A program made the translations under genes and the position numbers. A model generated the notes under the pieces. That model made no database searches. It was given only the letters and a program-made list of their open reading frames with translations, and had not been told where the DNA came from. A DNA stretch of 15,403 bases from Deinococcus malanensis (lineage in GTDB: Bacteria > Deinococcota > Deinococci > Deinococcales > Deinococcaceae): the NCBI RefSeq assembly GCF_014647655.1, contig NZ_BMPP01000037.1:1-15403 (forward strand), read 5' to 3'. Shown here piece after piece: positions 6,545-12,519 of this stretch (positions are counted from its first letter, which is position 1; each line of letters opens with the position of its first letter).

Positions 6545-6937
6545 TTACTCCCACGGGGCCGGTGCTGGCAACGTGCCGTGAAGCGTGACCCACAGGTGCC
6601 CAGAGGTGTCAAAGTGCGCGGAGGCTGCCGTTATGACCTCCCCACAATCGCTCATGAATGCGTCGTCGCGAAACGCGAAAAACGTTGTACTGGACCCGAA
6701 CAGGGGGTGCGACACTGGAGGCGGCATGATCCGTCCTTTGACGTATGCGCGCACGTTTCGCTGTCCGTTGGGTCTCGCACGGGCTTGAGCACCGGGTTGC
6801 ACGATAATCTCGCAGGCTTCCAGATTCAGTGACTCCACATGCGAGATGACAAAAGGGTCATCTCGCACCGTCCAGTACGCGCGGTTCAAGTTGCGGTGCA
6901 CCCACACCACCGCCCCCGGGATCTACCCTTCATCCAT
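6545..6937 (-). pseudogene. Hypothetical gene with an in-frame stop at codon 5
   Basis: The best initiation signal is AGGAGAGGAGG followed five bases later by ATG at 6937. The frame reads M-D-E-G and then hits TAG at 6925-6923. After the TAG the same frame stays open for 126 more codons and is clearly protein-like: HRNLNRAYWTVRDDPFVISH, SLNLEACEIIVQPGAQARAR and then GQRNVRAYVKGRI. A GTG at 6910 could start a 121-residue product, with only a poor G-rich site before it. The likely history is a nonsense mutation in a gene of about 130 codons. Low-level reinitiation at the GTG, or suppression, would rescue most of it. The protein looks soluble and beta-rich, with no signal peptide, and I do not recognise the family. 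Confidence 0.6.
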
Positions 6938-6954
6938 TACGTTCCTCCTCTCCT
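6938..6954 (-). promoter_or_regulatory. Strong ribosome binding site before a stopped ORF
   Basis: On the minus strand AGGAGAGGAGGAACGTA directly precedes ATG 6937. It contains AGGAGG (6944-6949), complementary to the 16S rRNA tail, at seven-base spacing. Its quality shows that translation was meant to begin at 6937, upstream of the TAG, not at GTG 6910. Confidence 0.6.
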
Positions 6955-7004
6955 AAGACCCAGCTCCTGTCGCGTCACGCCTGGGGGTGAAACGCCATCA
7001 CACG

Positions 7005-7020
7005 ACCAAGTCAACTTGGT
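7005..7020. promoter_or_regulatory. Inverted repeat overlapping a TTGACT box
   Basis: ACCAAGT-CA-ACTTGGT is a perfect 7-bp inverted repeat with a two-base spacer. On the minus strand its centre contains TTGACT, a good -35 hexamer, about 75 bases upstream of ATG 6937. An operator overlapping a promoter for the 6545-6937 gene is plausible. The expected -10 about 17 bases downstream is poor. Confidence 0.35.
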
Positions 7021-7028
7021 GGTCATTC

Positions 7029-7061
7029 GGAGCTTGAGCCGAAGCGTTGGAGCTTGAGCCG
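7029..7061 (+). repeat. Two direct copies of a 13-base unit
   Basis: GGAGCTTGAGCCG occurs at 7029-7041 and 7049-7061, a 20-base period, separated by AAGCGTT. It overlaps the possible start of a short ORF and may be a small local duplication. Confidence 0.6.
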
Positions 7062-7172
7062 CTGGATGGTTGGGCCCTTCGCGCGGAAACTGGGCGGATG
7101 CTGAACAACCACACCCAGGACCAGGGAGCACTCGCCCTGATCCAACGCCTGGAGCAACTGGCTCAGGCCTGA
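7047..7172 (+). CDS. Short ORF or gene-end fragment
   Basis: From TTG 7047 this frame encodes 41 residues: LELEPLDGWALRAETGRM, then LNNHTQDQGALALIQRLEQL and AQA. The last 20 residues form a convincing amphipathic helix and third positions are GC-rich, so it looks like real coding DNA. There is no good ribosome binding site. A stop lies just upstream of the TTG, and an internal ATG at 7098 would give 24 residues. It is more likely the 3' remnant of a lost gene than an expressed peptide, and no family can be named. Confidence 0.3.
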   Translation: MELEPLDGWALRAETGRMLNNHTQDQGALALIQRLEQLAQA

Positions 7173-7385
7173 CTTCCGCTACTGGCCTCCCGGTGACGGA
7201 ACCCGAAAGGGTCCACTGGGTCAGGAAGCAGCCCAAAAGTATCGGGAATGGTGCATGCTTCCGTCGTCATACCGGTTGCATATTCAACCGGGACTGAAGT
7301 GACGGATGCACTCAGGTCACGGGAAAGAGGGTGAGTGCCGGCGTGCGCTCGCAGGTGACCACCAGCGCAGACAGCTGAGCTGTAT

Positions 7386-7454
7386 TCAGGCCGCCAGCTT
7401 GGCGTATTCGTCAAGCAGGGCGTTCAGGTCAGAAGAATCCGTCTCGTGTGGCAT
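7386..7454 (-). CDS. 22-residue ORF with a strong ribosome binding site
   Basis: AAGGAG (7463-7468) is followed eight bases later by ATG 7454 and the peptide MPHETDSSDLNALLDEYAKL, then A-A and a stop. The peptide is acidic and would form a helix from about residue 9. The signal is unusually good for chance. It could be a genuine small protein or leader peptide, or the surviving N-terminus of a longer gene cut by a deletion. A short plus-strand ORF starts 21 bases away in the opposite direction. No promoter is obvious. Confidence 0.35.
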   Translation of the reverse strand: MPHETDSSDLNALLDEYAKLAA

Positions 7455-7474
7455 TATCCCCACTCCTTATCGGG

Positions 7475-7588
7475 ATGCTAGACGCCACCGACCGAATACG
7501 CGACCAGGTTGGCGCAGACGCCAGAGATCTTCTACCCTTGCATTTCATCGCACTCCAGAAGAATATCCAGGACCATCATCGGCGGTGA
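7475..7588 (+). CDS. 37-residue ORF, possibly a fragment
   Basis: From ATG 7475 the frame gives MLDATDRIRDQVGADARDLL, then PLHFIALQKNIQDHHRR and a stop. Composition and codon use are protein-like. There is no Shine-Dalgarno before the ATG, and the frame is also open upstream without an obvious better start, so it may be the tail of a deleted gene. It starts divergently from the 22-residue ORF at 7454, and at most one of them may be meaningful. Confidence 0.25.
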   Translation: MLDATDRIRDQVGADARDLLPLHFIALQKNIQDHHRR

Positions 7589-7696
7589 CAAAGTCGGGAA
7601 GCCTGAAGGGACAGCCCATCCCAGAGTGAAGCGCTGCTCACCTCGCTGGGGACTGGCGCTAACGTGCGGTCCGTACAACGAAGCTAGGAGGCCCGC

Positions 7697-7822
7697 ATGA
7701 AAATTTTGAGATCTGTGCTGTTGACCCTGGGTGCATTGCTGTTGCCGGTAGCCGTGACGTCTTGCGCTTCACCGGGCGGTGCTCAGGAGCAGAGCGAAAA
7801 CGAAGAAGGGGACGACGATTAG
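7697..7822 (+). CDS. Small lipoprotein, 41 residues
   Basis: AGGAGG (7687-7692) precedes ATG 7697 by four bases. The peptide begins MKILRSVLLTLGALLLPVAV, a basic then hydrophobic signal sequence, followed by T-S-C. The lipobox VTSC puts the lipidated cysteine at residue 23. The mature part is only 19 residues and strongly acidic, ending QEQSENEEGDDD. It would be a tiny lipid-anchored, negatively charged surface or periplasmic peptide of unknown function. The stop at 7820-7822 is followed 25 bases later by a textbook terminator, so it is a complete monocistronic gene. No sharp promoter stands out upstream. Confidence 0.75.
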   Translation: MKILRSVLLTLGALLLPVAVTSCASPGGAQEQSENEEGDDD

Positions 7823-7847
7823 CCACGGCGTCTTCAAACCTAGAAGG

Positions 7848-7877
7848 GAGAGGAGGGCTGTCGCCCTCCTCTCTTTT
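7848..7877 (+). terminator. Rho-independent terminator
   Basis: GAGAGGAGGGC (7848-7858), loop TGTC, GCCCTCCTCTC (7863-7873), then TTTT. The 11-bp perfect GC-rich stem and T-run make this the clearest terminator in the window. It ends the small lipoprotein gene. Confidence 0.9.
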
Positions 7878-7890
7878 GTTCCTGAGATCT

Positions 7891-8037
7891 ACTCCCCTGT
7901 CCGTTATCAGCGCTGTACAAGGCACGGATTGGGTCGGATGGATGCAGGTCAAGGACAGTCTCCAACTCCAGGAGTTCTATAGGGGAGGCGGGCACAAAGG
8001 AGTGGCCGATCTCCCTAGGGACACCTTTGTACCGTTC
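7891..8037 (-). pseudogene. Possible SMI1/KNR4-like remnant
   Basis: The minus-strand frame reads ERYKGVPREIGHSFVPASPI, then ELLELETVLDLHPSDPIRAL and YSADNGQ. The pattern P-A-S-x-x-E-L-x-x-L-E, a short loop with P, then I-R-A-L-Y and D/N-G resembles the first half of the SMI1/KNR4 fold. That family includes many immunity proteins for polymorphic toxins. The rest of the fold is missing. The frame runs into the lipoprotein's terminator after about 10 codons, and no convincing start is seen. If correct, this is a fragment of a small cytosolic immunity-type protein. The call rests on remembered family patterns. Confidence 0.35.
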
Positions 8038-8050
8038 CAGGGAAATATGG

Positions 8051-8188
8051 CAGCATGCATGGCTTTTTCGGGTGCTCACGCTGGACGAGCGGGTTTCACC
8101 GGATGAAGCCGTTAATGACCTCACGGAACCGGCCGATCGCCATGAGGTGCACGCCCAGAACTGGACGGCCTCGACACGGCAGCTTTAG
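8051..8188 (+). pseudogene. Protein-like C-terminal fragment
   Basis: The plus-strand frame ending at TAG 8186-8188 reads QHAWLFRVLTLDERVSPDEA, then VNDLTEPADRHEVHAQNW and TASTRQL. Composition is natural and more protein-like than the overlapping frames, but no start codon or ribosome site is present. It abuts the SMI1-like remnant on the other strand, suggesting two gene fragments joined tail to tail. No family was recognised. Confidence 0.25.
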
Positions 8189-8449
8189 AGGGAGGAAAGC
8201 GAGGGCCTGGCCCCGGAGTATGTCGCGTCTCCCTCCAGCGAGACGGCGCGACTCCGCATCGCTGCGCGGTCTGGGGAGGGACGCTCGGGCGTTCCTGTCC
8301 ACGTGGTCGCCTCGCTGCGTATCGCGCCGGGTGCGCGATGTGCACCTAGGTCTCCGGGGGATGGGCGCGCCCGCCTGAGTTCAAGTCACCCGACTTCACC
8401 CTAGAAAGTGCTACCAACTCAGTCAAAGTCCTTTAAAACAGACCGCAAC
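8189..8449. other. No gene recognised
   Basis: This stretch is very GC-rich up to about 8380, with arginine/proline-rich chance ORFs in every frame, and turns AT-rich from about 8400. The base-composition break is visible by eye. No repeat, hairpin or gene is supported. Confidence 0.4.
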
Positions 8450-8466
8450 AGGGGTAAATGACATAA
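8450..8466 (+). promoter_or_regulatory. Half-site resembling the Deinococcus RDRM
   Basis: AATGACATAA (8457-8466) equals one half of the palindromic radiation/desiccation response motif as I remember it (TTATGTCATTGACATAA). The other half (AGGGGTA) matches poorly. The site overlaps a CATAAT -10-like box (8462-8467) in an AT-rich patch about 40 bases before a short ORF at 8503 and 240 bases before the oxidoreductase gene. In Deinococcus such sites bind the DdrO repressor. A half-site alone is weak evidence. Confidence 0.2.
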
Positions 8467-8502
8467 TACACCCGCTTTAGGAAGAGCTTAGATTTTCCGT
8501 AC

Positions 8503-8670
8503 GTGAGCAGCACCCAACGCTGTTCGCGTTGTGGTTGCTTTTCGGCAGCCCATTGGGGCAGGAATCACCGGCAGTTTCACCCGGGTGCCGAAGTTGATGG
8601 TGCGTGTGGTGGCTTTGAGGCCCTGCGTGCCCGCCTTCTGGAGGCTGGATCCTCGATCAATACGGCATAG
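8503..8670 (+). CDS. Cysteine-rich 55-residue ORF
   Basis: From GTG 8503 the frame gives MSSTQRCSRCGCFSAAHWGR, then NHRQFHPGAEVDGACGGF and EALRARLLEAGSSINTA. It has CxxCxC at residues 7-12 and a further Cys at 35, and the last third looks like a well-formed helix. The protein could bind zinc. There is no Shine-Dalgarno at proper spacing; AGGAAG lies 18 bases upstream. Codon use is less GC-biased than in neighbours. It ends 36 bases before the oxidoreductase start on the same strand. It may be a real small protein, or the remains of one that has lost its start. The minus-strand frame here is also open but less convincing. Confidence 0.4.
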   Translation: MSSTQRCSRCGCFSAAHWGRNHRQFHPGAEVDGACGGFEALRARLLEAGSSINTA

Positions 8671-8706
8671 TGTCAAGGTGCGCTCCCAACATGCAAGGAT
8701 GCCAGG

Positions 8707-9711
8707 ATGACCAGTCCAGTACGAGTTGGCGTGATCGGCCTTGGCGCCATCGGTCAGAGCCTGCTGAAGGCCTATTCGGCCGATCCCGATGTGCAGGTGA
8801 CGGCCGTATGCGATGTAGACGCCTCCCTCGCGGAAACGATAGCCCGCCCGCTTGCGGCCTCCGCCTGGACCGAACACCGATCTATGCTGGACGCGGCCGA
8901 CCTGGATCTGGTGTATGTGGCCGTGCCGCCGCGGCACCATCACGCCATCGGCCTGGATGTCATCGCCGCCCGCCGGCATATTCTGTGTGAAAAACCGCTT
9001 GCACTCACGCTGAGCGAGGCGCAGGACCTGCAGCGTGCGGCGCAGGCAGCAGGCGTCGTTCACGCGCTGAACCTGCCGCTGCACGGTGACCCTGGGATCG
9101 AGACGTTTCGCCGCCTCGTCCAGGAGGGGGGTCTGGGGGCCCTCCGCCGCGCAGAGTTGACACTGGTGTTTCCACAGTGGCCGCGTGGGTGGCAGCACAA
9201 TCCCTGGATCGGCGGACGCGAACAGGGCGGACCGATCCGTGAGGTCGGCCCGCATCTGCTGCACGTCATCCTGACCACGCTTGGACCGGTCACGCGGGTA
9301 TGGGCCCATACCGAGTACCCTGCGGGCGACCCCGTCGCCTGTGAAACCGCTGCGCTCGGCACGCTGGAGCTCGCGGGTGGGCCGCTGGTCACCGTGTCAT
9401 GTCTAACCAACGTGCCGCGCCCCGAACAGGTCAGCCTCACCGTGTACGGCTCGGAGGGCACGGCCGGCCTGGTGAACTGGGCCGTGCCATTGATGGCGCT
9501 GGGGCAGGCGCCTCTTGAACCCGTGCCGTTCGAGAGGCCGCAGATGCCCGCGGGGGCACGGCTAGTGCGGGAGCTCGTGGGTCATGTGCGCGGCACACCT
9601 GGCGACCTGGTTGACTTTACCATGGGCGTCCGCATCCAGGCCGTTCTGGATGCTTGGGAGCGTTCGTCGACTCTGGGAACGTGGGTGGACGTGGACGTCG
9701 GGCAGGCATAA
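8707..9711 (+). CDS. Gfo/Idh/MocA-family NAD(P)-dependent oxidoreductase
   Basis: This 334-residue protein has normal length for the family. The N-terminal Rossmann fold has VGVIGLGAIGQ (7-17), the strand-end acid CDVD (35-38), YVAVPP (70-75) and the family signature CEKPLAL (94-100), with Lys96 of EKP. The C-terminal domain has GGPIREVGPHLLH (174-186), which corresponds to the usual GG-x-L-x-D-x-G-x-H-x-x-D. Here His183 is kept, but the first Asp is Glu179 and the second is His186. Members act on sugars, inositols or other polyols, and the substrate cannot be deduced. AAGGA (8695-8699) lies seven bases before ATG. It appears monocistronic. The nearest carbohydrate-related neighbour is the GH16 gene on the other strand. 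Confidence 0.9.
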   Translation: MTSPVRVGVIGLGAIGQSLLKAYSADPDVQVTAVCDVDASLAETIARPLAASAWTEHRSMLDAADLDLVYVAVPPRHHHAIGLDVIAARRHILCEKPLALTLSEAQDLQRAAQAAGVVHALNLPLHGDPGIETFRRLVQEGGLGALRRAELTLVFPQWPRGWQHNPWIGGREQGGPIREVGPHLLHVILTTLGPVTRVWAHTEYPAGDPVACETAALGTLELAGGPLVTVSCLTNVPRPEQVSLTVYGSEGTAGLVNWAVPLMALGQAPLEPVPFERPQMPAGARLVRELVGHVRGTPGDLVDFTMGVRIQAVLDAWERSSTLGTWVDVDVGQA

Positions 9712-10049
9712 AGCGCGCCGTCTGCTGCCTGGGCCTCCCCCAGACCGGGTGACGTGTACGAACTCTGCTATGGGTCCATACGCTGTCCGAGCCGCTCGGC
9801 AGGCCACGCCCGAATTTACGAGGCCGCGCGCCAGAGTCCTGGAAAGTGGCCGATGCAGACACATAAACGGCCGCCCGCTTGCCCAGAGGCCTTCCAACTG
9901 AAACGTCCCCCAAGTGCTCAGGGCCGTTCTCCAGATGACGCCACCAAGAAAACAGGCTCTCGGCGCCTCCGTTCTGCCACCTGCTCGGTAAAACCGACTC
10001 GATCGGCCCGGTCAGAGTGAAGTGATGTTCCTGACACTGGCACCTGAAA
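9712..10049. other. Convergent intergenic stretch
   Basis: This lies between the 3' ends of the oxidoreductase and the GH16 gene. A long open minus-strand frame exists, but its composition (rich in Arg, Pro, Trp and Ser) does not suggest a product. For the GH16 transcript, CCGA-TCGAG-TCGG-TTTT (minus strand, about 9990-10006) is a weak terminator-like hairpin. No other feature was recognised. Confidence 0.35.
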
Positions 10050-10859
10050 TCAGTGGCCCGGCGTGAAGCTGACGTAATCCACCAGCATGTACTGCGTACC
10101 GGGCGTGCTCTTCCCACCCCAGAGGGTTGTGTTCGTCGGCCACAGGTTGAACATCAGGTGAGCTTCTCTGGTCGGTACGACACTCGTGATCCTGCGCTTC
10201 AGCACGCCGTCGATATAGAAGTCCACCTTCGTCGGTGTCCAATTCCAGCGGTAGATATGGAAATCCTGCGACAGATCCGTCCCCGTACCACCCGCGCCGT
10301 AGTCATGACGCCCAGTCGTTTGCCAGGTGCCCATCCAGTCGGTCGTGCGGTTGTGCCCCTCGATTTCATGGTCGATTTCCGTTTGCGAATCGTTGACAAA
10401 GCTGAAAAATCCGGTGATGTTGCCGCTGGCTCCGGTCCCGCGGACGGTAGGGCGGGCGCTGCTGCTGGCAGCACGCAGTCGCGCTTCATAGATGCCGTAG
10501 CCGTATCTGGCAACAGTACCGAGTTCTGCAGCACTGGCCCGGCGGCCAGCGTCAACCTTCAATTTCATGATCAGATAGCCACCCACCACGGTGACGTTGC
10601 CCGGGTTCCAACTGCCACTCAGACCATCTTTGGCCCAGAACGGGGTCCATCCGCCGTTCGAGACCCACCAGCGAGTGGTGTTCAGGGTAGTAAAGTCGTC
10701 GCGCCAGCTTCCTGAAACCGTGCGGCTAAGGGGCTTTGCGGCTGCATTGAGGTTAGGGGCCAGGACTGTAGAAGTGGTGGGGTCCGGGGTACTCGAGCAG
10801 GAAGCCGGCAGCAGGCCCAGGAACGCAGCGACAGCCAGATTCTTAAATGGGGTGCGCAT
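10050..10859 (-). CDS. GH16-type glycan hydrolase lipoprotein
   Basis: The start is ATG 10859 after AGGGAGGAG, giving 269 residues; an upstream ATG six codons earlier lacks such a site. MRTPFKNLAVAAFLGLLPAS then Cys21 is a lipoprotein-type signal, though Pro at -3 is not the ideal lipobox residue. The mature protein has a concanavalin-A-like jelly roll: WRDDF (52-56), GYLIMKLKV (94-102), YGYGIYEARLRA (119-130). The GH16 catalytic motif is EIDHEIEG at 161-168, where E161, D163 and E165 fit ExDxxE (nucleophile, helper, acid/base). Later come FHIYRWNWTP (200-209) and VDFYIDG (212-218). GH16 enzymes cut beta-1,3- or beta-1,3-1,4-glucans, agar-type galactans or xyloglucan; the exact substrate is not deducible. 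It probably acts at the cell surface on external polysaccharide. Confidence 0.9.
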   Translation of the reverse strand: MRTPFKNLAVAAFLGLLPASCSSTPDPTTSTVLAPNLNAAAKPLSRTVSGSWRDDFTTLNTTRWWVSNGGWTPFWAKDGLSGSWNPGNVTVVGGYLIMKLKVDAGRRASAAELGTVARYGYGIYEARLRAASSSARPTVRGTGASGNITGFFSFVNDSQTEIDHEIEGHNRTTDWMGTWQTTGRHDYGAGGTGTDLSQDFHIYRWNWTPTKVDFYIDGVLKRRITSVVPTREAHLMFNLWPTNTTLWGGKSTPGTQYMLVDYVSFTPGH

Positions 10860-11543
10860 GGCTCCTCCCTTAAGCACAAGGATCCGGCGCCACGCAGGAT
10901 GCGGCTGGCCGTAAGCAACCCCTGACCAGTGCGTCTGGTCGCTCAGGAAGTCGGCCCAGGGTCTCCTGAGAACGCGAATGGTCAGCAGTCCCTCTCAGAT
11001 CAGGCAGGACATCGACAGGTCAGCAGAATGTGTCTTTGTTGTAAGCGATCAGGGTAGATAAAGCCAGCCTGAAGGTTATGAAGACCCGTTGCGCAGTAAT
11101 CATGGTGCCGATGGAATTGGGTCTCGATTACCGTTGCCTGAGCAGTCCGTTGGTCAGACAACGGGACAGCTATTCAGTACGCCAGACCATGCTGCGGCGT
11201 CACCAACCCCCCACTTCCGCTACCCGGATCTGGTCCGGCCCAGACGTGCCCATGAGGAAGCCCTGGTACGAGGCAGCCACGGGGCGGCAGCACCCAACTT
11301 ACGACTGACAATCGCGGCCATACTTTTTCCTGCCCTCATGCTGGCTGTTCAAGCACCCTAAGATTCGCGAGCCGTCTCGTAACTTCTTCGCCTCCAGGGA
11401 GCCGGGGCTGCATTCCTCACACATAGATATTGCCGATTCATTCACGAAAAACTCGTTTCATCGCTGGGTACTTCACAATCAATGAGACCAGTCGGGATCA
11501 CTCCACCATGCGGACCATGAATGACATTTGAATGAGGGGACCA
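10860..11543. other. Long divergent intergenic region
   Basis: Nearly 700 bases separate the GH16 start from the next gene. The forward ORFs here have poor composition and no ribosome sites, and I reject them. The part after about 11290 is richer in A and T and should contain the promoter of the gene at 11544, but no clear -35/-10 pair stands out. No repeat or RNA gene was recognised. Confidence 0.4.
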
Positions 11544-12011
11544 ATGAATGTAGAGCAATCGCCAACCCAGGCCGTCACCCTTCAGGAACAGCAGGCTCAA
11601 ATTCTTGCTTTCGCGAAGGAACAGGGACTCCAGCTTACGGCTCTGCACAAAGAGACTGACCATCTGAAGTCCAGCCAGTCTTCCGGCAGTATGTCCTGGA
11701 GCCTTCTCCTCCTGACGGGTGCCGCGTACGTCCTGTACCGCTACAATCCTTCCGTACGGCAGCAGGTCGGCGACCTCGCACACCGGCTCCCCCCGGGCGC
11801 CCGGGACAACCTGACCCGAGCCGCGGACGCGGCGAAGGGTGTCGTCCAGAAGCTGAATTCCAGAGCCCGGCAAGCCTACCCAGGCACCGGAAAGGACTGG
11901 AAGCAGGACAGCGAACTCCCGCTTGACCACGCGACAGATCCCTCTGATCCCCTCAAGGACAAGGTCATAGACCGCCTTCAACATAGTCACGACGACCCGA
12001 GCAAGCCCTGA
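11544..12011 (+). CDS. Single-span membrane protein, 155 residues
   Basis: The start is ATG 11544 after GAGGGG at four-base spacing; an ATG 12 bases earlier overlaps that site. The N-terminal 45 residues are glutamine-rich and helical (TLQEQQAQILAFAKEQGLQL), a likely short coiled coil. One hydrophobic span follows at about 51-67 (SWSLLLLTGAAYVLYRY). A basic/alanine helical region LTRAADAAKGVVQKLNSRAR comes next (about 90-109), then an acidic, proline-containing tail. There is no cleavable signal. Topology is probably N-terminus outside or bitopic, and is not deducible with certainty. The layout suggests a membrane-tethered scaffold or envelope stress protein, but this is inference, as no family was recognised. 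The gene stands alone. Confidence 0.75.
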   Translation: MNVEQSPTQAVTLQEQQAQILAFAKEQGLQLTALHKETDHLKSSQSSGSMSWSLLLLTGAAYVLYRYNPSVRQQVGDLAHRLPPGARDNLTRAADAAKGVVQKLNSRARQAYPGTGKDWKQDSELPLDHATDPSDPLKDKVIDRLQHSHDDPSKP

Positions 12012-12519
12012 CGTCATGGCGCCGGCTGTGACCCCTTTGACGTGAGTCGGTGTGCTCTTCTGCAGCAGCACAGTTAAAGAGGGGCACCTGCCTTTGCCAG
12101 GAAGTACCGGTCCGGTCTGCAGCAGTGACCATAGCGGGAAAGCCCCTCCCTTGAGCGACTCCGGAGCGCCAGAGCCTTCCCGCCCGGTTGTATGGGGAAG
12201 CCTCGACGAACGTCACTTCAAGGGTCTCCTGGGAGCATTCCGCCACCTGTAGCAGCAGAACTCATCTGCCATTTTCCTGTGCGCCTCTGTCGCCAGAGGC
12301 TCAGCAGAGCCCACCTCCGATCCTGACCATTGGGCCTGCTGGCCAGCACAGTGGCCAACCAGGACCGTCACTTGCTGCGGGTGACGGGCAGGACGTACTC
12401 CAAACCGGAGCATCCTCAGTCAGCATCTGAACCCTTCGCGGCCGGATCACAAGCCGCGACCTCATGCCATCTTTAAGGGAGATGCAGGCAATTTCATGGA
12501 CTGTGTAGCGCCGAAGAAA
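12012..12519. other. Convergent intergenic region with one hairpin
   Basis: About 500 bases lie between the 3' ends of the 155-residue protein gene and the NPCBM gene. No ORF has convincing composition. The only structure seen is TCGCGGC (12436-12442) pairing with GCCGCGA (12453-12459) around ten bases. It could terminate the NPCBM transcript but lacks a T-tract. Confidence 0.4.

Noticed and set aside
9617..10117. 166-codon minus-strand ORF between the oxidoreductase and GH16 genes
   Set aside because: It overlaps both genes and is rich in Arg, Pro, Ser and Trp. I looked for transposase motifs and found none.
11089..11361. 90-codon ORF with a hydrophobic C-terminus
   Set aside because: It has no ribosome site and poor composition. 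The hydrophobic tail is short and at the wrong end for a signal peptide.
12005..12016. TGACGTCA palindrome at the end of the 155-residue gene
   Set aside because: An 8-bp palindrome overlapping a stop codon is expected by chance and has no regulatory context.
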